The notes under the pieces: generated by a model
What the model was told of the DNA's origin: nothing
The model's database searches: none
What the model saw: only the letters and a program-made list of their open reading frames with translations
Program-made: the position numbers and the translations under genes
Part shown: positions 46,541 through 57,759 of the stretch, piece by piece
How positions within the stretch are numbered: the stretch's first letter is position 1
Layout of the letters: every line of letters begins with the position of its first letter
Assembly (NCBI GenBank): GCA_017979445.1
Contig: CM030715.1
Span: 14,347,660 to 14,411,659 of the forward strand
Source: Akebia trifoliata
Lineage: Eukaryota; Streptophyta; Magnoliopsida; Ranunculales; Lardizabalaceae
Reading direction: 5' to 3'
DNA: 64,000 bases

Positions 46541-47620
46541 GATTGGGTAATAGGAGAATTGATTCGGCCAAAGATGGCCTCCTTAAATGTAGTACCATTT
46601 GATTTGGTCAAGGTGGGTTGATTCTGGTAATTCGATTCCATCATGATCTTGAAGCTTGACAGTTTTTCCTGGTAATATTTCCTTGATGATGAATGGACCT
46701 CCTCAATTTGGTTGCAACTTCCCTCTAGGGTCAAAGACAGGTACCCGATTCTCTTTGAGTACTAAATCCTCGACTTGCAAGTGACGGGCCTTGATCTTTT
46801 TGTCAAACGCACGTGCGATTCTTCTTTGATAAGCTTACAAGTGGTACAAAGCTCTTAGTCATTTTTCTCCGATTAAGTTTAATTCTTTATACCACTGACT
46901 AACCCAATCTGTTTCTAACAATTGACTTTCCTTGAAGGCCTTGAGATACAGGATTTCCATTTCACCTGGCAAGACTACTTCCATGCCATACACTAGAAAG
47001 TAGGGAATAGCTCTAGTAGAAGACTGCATTGAAGTATGATGTTCCTCTAGTGTGAATGGTAACTTCTCTGACTAATCCTGGTGTGATTGACGCATTGTCT
47101 TGATGATTGTTTTGAGATTTTTTACTGGCTGCTTCAACCTTTCCATTAGTCTGAGAACGTAGGGAGATGATTTCTGATGTCGGATCTTGAACTTTAAATA
47201 TAGAGTAATGATTTATGCTTTGAAGTACGACCCATTATCAGAGATCAGTTCAAAAGGTACCGACTGATAATATGTGATTTGAAACTCAAGATGTAGTAAG
47301 GATAGCGCTGATACATTTTATAACATCTTCTTTGATTCCATCGATATAGACGAGTATCTATTCTGTGTTGAACAACACCCAAACTTGTACCTAACATACC
47401 CTCATATGATCACACGAACAAGTCTTTTGAAATTTCTGAGTAAATTCATTATCCCCTTGTGTTCCTCTAGGGATAAGATGATTTCTATTTGAATCTCTTT
47501 AGGAATTATTTTTTATTTCGAGGTCAAAGACCTTTCCTTTCTCGATTAAAGGTTGAGCCCGACTCTTATCTTCTTGTTCAGAAACGAAATTTATCAAATT
47601 ATTAGTTAATTCGTTAATGT
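46541..47620 (-). pseudogene. Integrase and RT-edge remnants of element C
   Basis: More integrase survives than in B or D. On minus, VPFELISDNGSYFK with the second catalytic Asp (near 47260-47220), then KSSPY and QTNGKVEAASK with the Glu (near 47160), then the C-terminal part with PVSQGLQGK (46950) to about 46600. Upstream, 47350-47500 reads PKEIQIEIILSLEEHKGIMN, like the stretch before RT in Ogre pol. RT, RNase H and the integrase N-terminus are missing, and numerous stops and frameshifts are present. Confidence 0.65.
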
Positions 47621-48225
47621 GTTCGAGGTATTCAAAAATTTCCTTTATCCTATCAATTTCAGATGGGGCAACAGACACCTCTATAGACTCGATGAACTAA
47701 CTTGACTCAATAGGAGAGAGTAGACTCAATCTAAGGAAGACATGACCTTGCTGGAAAAAAGGATTCAAGCTAACCCAAATGACTCATGAAAACTCAAGAC
47801 AAGTACCCACACGAGTTTGATTAGGACTGAGGACTGAGATATTGCTTATAACCGGTAGGATTGAAGCACTATGATCTTCAAAGAACAACTGGATGATGTT
47901 GAGAAATTTTGAGGTCATTTCTGACTGTTGACTTGATATTGACGTTTACTCTAACTGACCGGATTTACAACCCTAGCTAGACAATGGACGATTGAGCTTA
48001 GACACAATGATAACCCTTAAACCTCTTTGAAGGTGAATTTAACCAATTTCAGTGTCACCCCCTTGATAACATTTTAATGAATCATTTTATTGAGGTTTGT
48101 GTACCAATCCATTAATTAATCCATTCACACAATGAATATTCAAAGAAGAAATCAATATTTATTTGAAAAAAAAATAGCTTTATTGAAAACGATTGACAAA
48201 TAAATGTTCTCATTAAAAACATCTT
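47621..48225 (-). other. Gag-less spacer between ORF1 and pol remnants of C
   Basis: Matches the sequences that flank gag in D: the right part aligns with the region upstream of D's gag start (63423-63600). At 47930 the frame would begin with an ATG as in D but the gag body is gone. B has nearly the same spacer (38421-38780). Confidence 0.6.
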
Positions 48226-49405
48226 TCAACAAATTTGACTTGAACTATTTTTATATGGACGCTTGGCTTTGTCTTGACGGTCATCAGGATTGCTGTAAGG
48301 CTTGACCCTCTTGGCTTTAACAACTGGCTCTTTTAATTCTGCTGGTCCGTTTGGATACCCTAAGGTGCGCCTGTTCCAAGCTTTCTCAATGAGGTGTACT
48401 AACTTTTCAGTCAAAGGCTCGGGGGAAAGAATGCTTTGTGCTGAGGTAAAGATAACTCTGTAGGTACGTCGTATTGTTCTGGGATCAGATTAGGATGGTA
48501 AAAAGATGTTTCTTCTAAACCAATCAGACGGACATAGTATGATCCTTTGGTTCCTAGAACAGGGGGATCAGTCATCCACCAAGGGCACCTATAACCAATA
48601 TGATAGGCAAGGCGAGAGTCTAACCATTTGCTCCAAGCTTTGACTGAGTTGTGACACACTACCAGGTTTCTCTTGGAAAAGTGTTCTGGCCCATATTCGA
48701 GATTTGAGGGAACATCTACAATTTTGAGACAATCACAAAGCCACATATAGAGTAAGTAGGGGCTTCCTTTGAGCTTTTCCGCTCACCATTTTTTATGGCA
48801 TCTTAACCTGAGAAAGTTTCAGCTAGGATGAGAGGTACTGGGTTGGCTTTCCTTTAGAGTTGTGAGGCTATATCTATGAAAGACTCAGGGATAGTTTGGC
48901 CATCACTATTGGAGGTCAGCATGTATTGGGCTAGGATTCCTAGGCACAATCGATAATCTTTAGTGGCTCGCCAGGCTTCGGGTTTTACATTGATAGGGTG
49001 ACTGCGGGAGCGATACGGGCCCAGTAAAGGTACTAAATCCAATCTCCCGTTATGAACTAAGGCCTTGGCTTCTTCCTTGGAAATGTTCAGTCCTACGGCG
49101 AGGTCACCAGAATATCCGGTCTTCAATGAGGGCCTAACTAGAGGTCCTGAAGTGGATATCCTCATGATGCTACAATAATCCTCGTGAGTGGGGCACAAAT
49201 GCATATACCCCATATGGAATATATGAAGGTGGGGGTTCCATCGCTTAGCCATAGCGCGTAAGAGGTTCCAGTCTATCTCAAACTCGTGGAAGTAAAGAGC
49301 ACTCCTCAACATGAATCTCCCAAAATTGATCTTCTCTACAGGGTGCATCCCTACGACGGTTGTTTTGGCTAACTGATCGATTGGGTTATCGCTTGCAACT
49401 AGCAT
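48226..49405 (-). pseudogene. ORF1 of element C, DUF7745-like
   Basis: Starting at the ATG at 49405, the frame runs about 183 codons to a TAA at 48854-48856. The first segment includes FHEFEIDWNLLRAMAKRW and HIFHMGYMHLCPTHEDYCSI. It continues with NPVPLILAETF, a frameshift near 48760, a segment from 48746 (WLCDCLKIVD, PWWMTDPPVL, GSYYVRLIGLEE) and a further frameshift at about 48414 into KLVHLIEKAWNRRTLGYPNG. The order and the VPLILAETF and AWN motifs resemble plant DUF7745 proteins, often found as the extra ORF upstream of gag in Ogre-type elements. Function unknown. At least two frameshifts and two stops make it non-functional. Confidence 0.65.
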
Positions 49406-50171
49406 CCTGATTTGACACAAAAGGGTATTTTAGTATTCTTCCAAGGTCCATGTAAAATATCAATTTTCTTTTTATTTTAGAAAATACTTTCCTTTCAGAA
49501 AATCTTGTTCTTATGAAAAACATTTTTTGAAAAATATTTTTTATTGGAAAACATTTTTCTCCTTTGAAAATTTGATTTTTATTTCAATTTAAATGACTCG
49601 GCCCACCATGATTGTTGGATCGGGATGGATTGGGTCATTATCGTAAAAGAATGGATTCTTTATTGGGTCGGTGCACCCATTGTGATTTTCAAAAATAACA
49701 TTTTTGATCATTGAGGACAATCATACACTCTGATCTCATCATCCACATCATTCACATCAATCACAAAGTCTCATAAGATTCCATTCAATGAACAACCCGG
49801 GAACACCCACGATAAGTTCGACTCGTGACCTACAGGGAAGGTTTCTAGACTCTAAACTTACTACGTGCAATACATTTTTATCTGGCCACCCTTGCCCAAG
49901 CACACCTATATACCTCTCGATACGTGGTGACTTGGTTTGATATACCGTATAGGTGATAATCTAAAATCTCAACTCACTTCTCTGAAGCCAAAAACAGTCA
50001 GTTTGATCTCCAGTTGAGAGGTGGCGCACAATGCTGAGCAAGGGCCCACTTAAATACCTCTCGTCTAGAATAGACGTAGTCTATCCCCCTCGTACAGTAG
50101 GGTACAGCGGGACAAGATCTTGCTTAGGCACCGGTTTTGACCAAGAAGTGCAATTGATATACTTAGATTAT
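49406..50171 (-). other. Leader of element C, part between ORF1 and Athila-del
   Basis: Aligns with 120-960 in A and 39310-39957 in B. Contains the conserved strings GGCCACCCTTGCCCAAGCAC and GATATACCGTATAGG. No ORF. Interrupted at ATTAT (50167-50171); it resumes at 57760. Confidence 0.65.
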
Positions 50172-51401
50172 TGATGAGACTATCGTTGTTCTTCTCACCA
50201 GAGTGAATAATAATCTTACGTTTACCTTACTTGTGGGGCAAGTAGGGGATCGAACCCAAGAGAAAGGAGGAATAGAGTTAAGCTAAGAAGATAAAATTCA
50301 AATTAACTAAAAGGAATTAAAACTGTTTTTCTTTTTATTTTTAAACTTATAAGAAAATGTAAAATTACTAGAAAAGAGATTAAAGTAAATGAAATTAAAA
50401 GCAAGTAAACTTATGAAATTAAAACACCATTAGAGGTGGATCTACCTAGAACATGTTGATGAGCAATTCTTAGTTTCAAGCCTTTTTATAACTCAATCGT
50501 AAGGGCTTGGTGTTAGCTCCTTAGATCGGAAAGTTTTGCAAATGAAATGAAATAAGGGAACATAAACAAAGTAAAATTCTTTGAAAACTTCCTACTACCA
50601 ATTATCTAGTTTAAGCATACTTTATCTTGATCTAATCTAAGCATAAAGTATCTATTTAAGAATAATAGGTGCAAGAAACTTAAAGAGAATTCATAAGCAT
50701 TTTAAATAAAGAAAGGCATGAAATTAAAAATAACACAAGAACTTGCTCTAGGCTTTTCCACTCTCCAATGGAGGGGAACTTAGCCTAATGTCATTGCAAG
50801 AGAGGGATAGAGAGAGATGAAAGAACTTTTCTTCATTTCATGGAGAAAATTACAACTTCTTCTTCTTCTACTTCTTACAAGACTAATTAGCCAAAAGGAA
50901 ATAACTAGAAAATGAAAATACAAAAAATAAGAGAATAGGCAAAGAGCCTTAGATTAAAGGAGTCTTGGATAAGAGAACCAAGATGGGACCCTTTCTTTAG
51001 AAATGAAGGCTCTATTTATAGAGAAAAATGTGTGTAGAAGAGTCTAAAAGTAGCCTCCACTTTTCTTTGCACAAAAAGACAAAAGAGGAGACTATGAGTT
51101 AAGGATTAGGGCATTCCAAAGGATTAGGGCATTCCAAAGTGTTAGGGCATTCCAAAGTGGGTCCAAATGCTTTTGCCTTGAGATTTTGATTCCAAATTGT
51201 TGATTTTCTGCACAAGAAACACACGTAATTAGATTTATCTAGTAAATGAATTTATTTATATATAATTAAGCCTAATTAACATGCAACGTGGTGGTTTGAG
51301 GCTTATCATGATTATTATCTTAATATAGAGAAATAGGTACAAAAATCAAGATAAATATCCGAAAAATGTGCGTATAATTGAGTGTTTGGAGACACTCATC
51401 A
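50172..51401 (-). repeat. 3' LTR of Athila-del
   Basis: 1230 bp, TGATGAGACT to CACTCATCA. Three 18-bp GGATTAGGGCATTCCAAA units at 51103-51156. TATA motif TATTTATA near 51013-51020. Confidence 0.95.
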
Positions 51402-51415
51402 CACCCCCAAACTTA
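51402..51415 (-). promoter_or_regulatory. Polypurine tract of Athila-del
   Basis: TAAGTTTGGGGGTG on minus, identical to that of Athila-1. Confidence 0.88.
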
Positions 51416-52695
51416 CCTTTTTCTAGTCCCTAGAAAATAAAACTGCCACTTTCGCAGGCACCTCGACTGCATTTAGCGAATGCAGCAAGCCCTTGAACTG
51501 CTAGGTTACCCCTAGTGGACGAGTTTGACTCGTGAGGGTTTGCAGAAAATATACCCCCAAAATTTGAAAACAACTTTGAAGTAAAAATAGTCAAAATCAA
51601 AACTTATATTGAAAAGCACAAGTCTTTTTTTTTTTGTTTTGTCAATCAATTAGAAGAGTACTTCTTGGTATAGAGTCCCAACCCTTATTTCTCTACGACA
51701 AAACTTAGACTTAAATTGACCTTTGAGCGATAGTGATTCTAACTTAGAAATTTAAGAGATTCGATTTCCCAAAATGAGTTTCAACCTTCTAACTACTCAA
51801 GAATAACTGGAGTAACTTAGGGTTTAATTCTAAACTTAGCATCCTGTCTGGGGTAGTGAGAAGTGTGGATATTCACTTTAATACCTCTAAGGGGCTTTAT
51901 CTGTGATATTCCAGTATACTCACATTTTTACACTTGATGGCTTTCACCCTACTAAAACTTTACATAAACTTTTGGATCTTTGACTTTTTCTATTTTTTTT
52001 TTATTTTTATTTTTTTATTACTTCTTCACTATTTTTCTAAGAAAAGTAGGTAGCCCTTTTCAAGGTACCCAGTCTAATTCAATGGTTGCTGTACAAGGTG
52101 TATACAATCCAGTTCTGTTTTTCTTCTAATCAACCAACCAATTTAAAAAGGAAGTCAAAATTCATCAAACCTAGTTTTTCCTTAAACTTTAGGTAGAAAG
52201 AAGGTAACAAGCTCTTTTAATACAATCTAGACTCTTGGTAACCTTATTAGAAGTGACTATAAACCAAAAGATAACTTTGCTCTAATTTTTGCCTAAGAGA
52301 AACATAAATGGGGACTCTAGATCATAGCTTCCAATGAAAGACTGATTAAATATTTTAACTAAGTGCTTAAAAGATACAAGCTAAGACTTTGAGAAAAATA
52401 CAACAAAGTTGCCAACCAAATATTTTTCAATTTTTTTTTTTTTTGTATAAAAGAAGAAAATAATAAGTGGAAATCCAATCCATACACCCCAAACTTAAAC
52501 ATTATATTGTCCTCAATATTTCAACATATACATGCAAAGGTAAAATTGAAATTGACAAAATGAAATGAAGTGGGTTAGATAGCACCTGAGAATGACCTTA
52601 TAGTCCTGTTGATATTTAACACAATGTCCCTTGAAGTGCATGGATTGCATCCTAGAAGCGCTAAGTTTAACGTCTTTAGCTAGACGAAAACATAG
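51416..52695 (-). other. Non-coding 3' region of Athila-del
   Basis: Co-linear with 3871-5138 of Athila-1. No ORF and no env-like remnant. Confidence 0.7.
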
Positions 52696-54909
52696 TTAAT
52701 TTTGATAGACGGGATCATCGAGAAAAAGAACTTCCTCCTGCGGAACATACTCGAGAAACGGTTTGAGACGTTGGCCATTCACTTTAAAAGTGGATCCGTC
52801 CTTAGGATTAAGGACTTCAACAGCACCATGGGGATAGACTGTTTGGATAATATATGGGCCAGTCCATCGAGACTTAAGTTTTCCTAGAAAAAGGTGGAGT
52901 CTATTATCATATAATAAAACTCTTTGATTAGGAATGAAATTCCTCCTAAGAATGTGCCTATCATGAAAGAATTTGGTACGCTCTTTGTACCTTTCGGCAC
53001 AATCATACGAGTCTTTTCTAATCTCTTCTAACTCGTCTAGTTGTAACTTTCGCTTCTCACCGGCTTTATCAAAATCAAAGTTGAGGCGTTTGATCGCCCA
53101 ATATGCACGATGTTCTAGTTCTACAGGGAGATGACAGGCCTTGCCAAAAACTAACCTGTAAGGAGACATCCCTATGGGTGTCTTGAATGCAGTCCTATAA
53201 GCCCAGAGTGAATCACTCAATCTCAAAGACCAATCTTTCCTTGAAGGATTGACTGTTTTTTCTAAGATAGTCTTTATTTTCCTATTAGAAATCTCTACTT
53301 GCCCACTTGTTTGTGGGTGGTAAGGTGTGGCAACCTTATGCGTTATGAGGTATTTCTTCATCAACGCAGCAAATATCTTGTTGCAAAAATGCGAGCCACC
53401 ATCACTTATGATAGCTCGTGGAGTACCAAATCTTGAAAAAATCGTCTCCTTGATGAATTTTATCACAACTTTGTGATCATTAGTTCTACATGCCACAACT
53501 TCGACCCATTTTGACACATAGTCAACGGCAAGTAGGATGTATTGGTAACCCTGGGAGATAGGAAAGGGTCCCATGAAGTCTATACCCCACACGTCAAAAA
53601 TTTCGATGATCAGGATAGGATTTTGAGGCATTTCATTTCTCTTAGAGATTTTTCCTAATCTCTGACATCTATCACAAGATTTGCTAAACTCGTGGGCATC
53701 ACGAAAAATACTAGGCCAGAAAAAACAGCATTGTAAGATTTTCATGGCGGTCTTCTTACCACTGAAGTGCCCTCCGCAGGCATGATTATGGTAAAATTCT
53801 AGGATACTGACTTGCTCATAGGTTGAAATACAACGTCTAATGATTTGATCGGGACAATACTTAAATAAGTATGGTTCATCCCAGAAATACCATTTTGTTT
53901 TTGACAGAAGACGAAGTTTCTCTTGACTAGTCATTTTGACTTGGAATTGACCTGTAACTAGGTAGTTGATAATGTCCGCATACCATGGAGCATTGGCTTG
54001 AGAGATTTGCATTAGTTGCTCATCGGGAAAGGATTCATAGATGGGTAAGGATTCCTCGGATGGCTTGTTAACTATCCTAGACAAGTGATCAGCTATGACA
54101 TTTTCTGCCCCTTTTTTGTCTCGGATCTCGAGATCAAACTCTTGTAGAAGTAGAATCCAACGGATTAATCTTGCTTTAGCATCTTTCTTTGATAGAAGGT
54201 ACTTCAATGCTGCGTGGTCTGTGTAGATCACAACTTTAGATCCTATAAGGTAGGGGCAGAATTTTTCAACGGCATAGACCACTGCTAGCATTTCCTTCTC
54301 CGTTATAAAGTAGTTAAGCTGAGCATCGTTAAGGGTTTTACTAGCATATTGGATAACATGAGGTTGTTTTTCAATTCGCTGACCCAAAATAGCGCTTATT
54401 GCATAATCTGAAGCGTCGCACATAACTTCGAATGGAATGCTCCAGTTTGGAGGTTGAATAATGGGTGCCGAGGTTAACTCGGACTTGAGCTTGTTGAACG
54501 CAGAGAGACATGACTTTGAAAAGTCGAAAGGAACATCCTTTCCCAATAGCTCACATAAAGGTTTCGAGATTTTCCTGAAATCTTTAATGAATCTACGATA
54601 AAAACCCGCATGGCCTAGGAATGACCTAATTTCTTTGACCATTCTAGGAGGTGGTAATTTTTCAATTAGACCTACCTTTGCCTTATCTACCTCAATCCCT
54701 TTAGCAGAAACAATGTGCCCTAGCACAATCCCCGATGTTACCATGAAATGGCATTTTTCCCAATTGAGGACTAGATTGACCTCTTTGCAACGTTGAAGGA
54801 CCAAAGTCAAGTGATGGAGACATTCCTCAAAACTTGGTCCGAAAATTGAAAAATCGTCAATGAACACTTCGAGATATCTTTCTAGCATGTCGGAAAATAT
54901 ACTCATCAT
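52696..54909 (-). pseudogene. Athila-del pol: RT palm end, RNase H and integrase, open frame
   Basis: 737 codons without a stop. Residues by the Met at 54909: RT box FIDD 16-19; connection [11 protein letters not shown] 97-107; RNase H Asp165, Glu206, Asp231 and Asp274; integrase zinc finger His376, His381, Cys412, Cys415; catalytic Asp444, Asp503 and Glu539, with exactly 35 residues between the last two; C-terminal [20 protein letters not shown] 581-600; end at PVYQN. The RNase H and integrase catalytic sets are complete. The frame is cut off from the rest of RT by a TAA just upstream (CAA in Athila-1), so the polyprotein is broken. Integrase could only be made from an internal start. Confidence 0.88.
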
Positions 54910-56441
54910 GCACCGTTAAAAAGTAACGGGTGCATTGCATAATCCAAAAGGCATGCGACGATACGCGAAAGTTCCAAAGGGACAGGTGAACGTTGTTTTC
55001 TCTTGATCGATTGGAGCAACATGTATCTGGTTGTACCCGGAATAACCATCTAAGAAGCAATAATAAGAATGTCCTGCTAGACGTTCTAACATTTGATCAA
55101 TGAAAGGTAAGGGGAAATGATCCTTAGGAGTCATCGAGTTGAGTTACCTATAATCGATACACACTCTCCATCCATTTCGGACTCGAGTGGGGATTAATTC
55201 ATCGTCTTGGTTCACTACCACAGTGATACCAGATTTCTTAGGAACTACTTGTATAGGACTCACCCAACGACTGTCAGAGATAGGATAGATAATACCCGCA
55301 TCTAGCAATTTCATCACTTCCATCCGAACCACGTCTTTCATGACAGGATTTAGTCGTCTCTGAGGTTCTAAGGAAGGTTTAGCAAAATCCTCTAAACGAA
55401 TGTGGTGCATCACCACAGATGGACTAATTCCCTTGATGTCAGCTATACTCCAACAAATAGCTTCTTGATGTTCCCTTAATACTCCTAACAACTTTTCCTC
55501 TTGGACTTCATTGAGGTGAGAGGAAATGATCACAGGCAAGGTTTGATTCTTGCCAAGAAATGCATATCTCAAGGTCTCTGGAAGAGACTTGAGTTCCAAT
55601 TTTGGAGGCTCGACATGAGAAGGAACAAGATTGGATGTACGTACAGGAAGACTTTCAGCTTTTGCGTGCCACCGCACAGAATCTAAGAGTGAAACGGATT
55701 CAAGCAAAGCATTGACTTCGCTTATAGACTCTTCTACGTCCAAGTCAAGGCCAAAGTGAGCCAAACATTTCGTTAGGGGATCAGAGTACCCTAATTCTTG
55801 ATACGTTTGATTGACTAGCGTATCTATCATGTTCACTTCCTCCATACCATCATCTACATCAATTCCTTGGAAATTGTGGAAGACGTTCAGTTTCACTTTC
55901 ATATCCCCAAATGCTAAAGTCATAATTCTGTTTCTACAACGAATGACTGCGTCAGACGTGGCTAAGAATGGACGTCCTAAGATGATAGGAATATGACTGT
56001 TCGAATTGATGACTGGCTCTGTGTCTAAGACAACAAAGTCAACAGGAAAATAGAAATCTTTGACTTTAACTATCACGTCCTCAACTATACCCTTTGGAAT
56101 TTTTATGGACCTATCGGCTAGACTCAACGTGATATCTGTGGGTTTCAAAACCCCCAAACCTAATTGTTTATAAACCGAATATGGTAAAAGGTCACACTGG
56201 CCCCTAAGTCTAAGAGACATTTTTTGACCACTTGATTTCCAATATGAATAGAAATTGTCGGACATCCAGGATCCTTAAATTTTGGTGCAATCGTTCGTTG
56301 GATGAGTGACGAACCTTGGGCTGCCATAATAGCTTCCCGAGGAAATGGAGTTTTCCTTTTAACTGTGGTCAAATCCTTTAAGAATTTCGCATAAGAAGGT
56401 ATCTGCTTAATGGCATCTAGGAATGGGATATTGATATGCAC
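54910..56441 (-). pseudogene. Athila-del protease and RT N-terminal part (broken)
   Basis: Same frame order as Athila-1: MHINIPFLDAIKQIPSYAKF at 56441, protease motif CLLDLGASV with the correct Gly, then a one-base deletion near 56192 that shifts the frame. From about 56200 to 55144 the protease end, linker and RT fingers are open. A TAA follows DYR at about 55142 (AAA in Athila-1), then RT motifs FLDGYSGYNQ and MPFGLCNAPVTF (55134-54916), and a TAA before RCMMSIFSD. Confidence 0.88.
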
Positions 56442-56527
56442 ATTTTGAAAGACTTCTAAGACACCCTCAAACTGCTTACCTTTTTTAGAATCTCTAAGGC
56501 GATGGGGAAATGGAGCTTTTGGAATTC
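56442..56527 (-). pseudogene. Last gag codons of Athila-del at the deletion junction
   Basis: About 85 bases of the gag-protease linker (RLRDSKKGKQFEGVLE on minus) remain. Six T bases on plus keep gag and protease in frame here, unlike Athila-1. The gag stretch ends abruptly at GGAATTC beside the LTR. Confidence 0.8.
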
Positions 56528-57759
56528 TGATGAGACTATCGTTGTTTTTCTCACCGGAGTTAATAATAATCTTACGTTTACCTTACTTGTGGGACAAGTA
56601 GGGGATCAAACCCAAGAGAAAGGAGGAATAGAGTTAAGCTAAGAAGATAAAATTCAAATTAACTAAAAGGAATTAAAACTGTTTTTCTTTGTATTTTTGA
56701 ATTTAGAAGAAAATGTAAAATTACTAGAAAAGAGACTAAAGTAAATGAAATTAAAAGCAAGTAAACTTATGAAATTAAAACACTATTAGAGGTGGATCTA
56801 CCTAGAACATGTTGATGAGCAATTCTTAGTTTCAAGCCTTTTTATAACTCAATTGTAAGGGCTTGGTGTTAGCTCCTTAGATTGGAAAATTTTGCAAATG
56901 AAATGAAATAAGGGAACATAAATAAAGTAGAATTCTTTGAAAACTTCCTCCTACCAATTATCTAGTTTAAGCATACTTTTTCTTGATCTAATCTAAGCAT
57001 AAAGTATCTATATTAAGAATAATAGGTGCAAGAAACTTAAAGAGAATTCATAAGCATTTTAAATAAAAGAAAGGCATGAAATTAAAAATAACACAAGAAC
57101 TTGCTCTAGGCTTTTCCACTCTCCAATGGAGGGGAACTTAGCCTAATGTCATTGCAAGAGAGGGAAGATAAGAGATGAAAGAAGTTTTCTTCATTTCATG
57201 GAGAAAATTACAACTTCTTCTTCTTCTACTTCTTACAAGACTAATTAGCCAAAAGGAAATAACTAGAAAATGAAAATACAAAAAATAAGAGAATAGGCAA
57301 AGAGCCTTAGATTAAAGGAGTCTTGGATAAGAGAACCAAGATGGGACCCTTTCTTTAGAAATGAAGGCTCTATTTATAGAGAAAAATGTGTGTAGAAGAG
57401 TCTAAAAGTAGCCTCCACTTTTCTTTGCACAAAAAGAAAAAAGAGGAGAATATGAGTTAAGGATTAGGGCATTCCAAAGGATTAGGGCATTCCAAAGTGT
57501 TAGGGCATTCCAAAGTGGGCCCAAATGCTTTTGCCTTGAGATTTTGATTCCAAATTGTTGATTTTCTGCACAAGAAACACACGTAATTAGATTTATCTAG
57601 TAAATGAATTTATTTATATATAATTAAGCCTAATTAACATGCAACGTGGTGGTTTGAGGCTTATCATGATTATTATCTTAATATAGAGAAATAGGTACAA
57701 AAATCAAGATAAATATCCAGAAAATGTGCGTATAATTGAGTGTTTGGAGACACTCATCA
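56528..57759 (-). repeat. 5' LTR of Athila-del
   Basis: 1232 bp, TGATGAGACT to CACTCATCA, with three 18-bp units at 57461-57514. Hand count against its partner gives about 12 differences in 280 bases, about 4 percent. No PBS beside it. Confidence 0.95.
57371..57378 (-). promoter_or_regulatory. TATA motif in the 5' LTR of Athila-del
   Basis: TATAAATA on minus, flanked by CTC and GAG arms as in the other Athila LTRs. Predicted core promoter. Confidence 0.5.

Larger units (their letters stand above)
50172..57759 (-). mobile_element. Athila-del: internally deleted Athila element, TSD ATTAT
   Basis: 7588 bp, flanked by ATTAT at 50167-50171 and 57760-57764. Two LTRs (50172-51401 and 56528-57759), a PPT, and pol from protease to the integrase end. 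Gag, leader and PBS are missing: the sequence jumps from a position equivalent to about 8952 of Athila-1 straight to the edge of the 5' LTR. The junction lies in a short match (GGAATT against AAAATT). The empty target is seen in B at 39950-39970. Confidence 0.95.
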
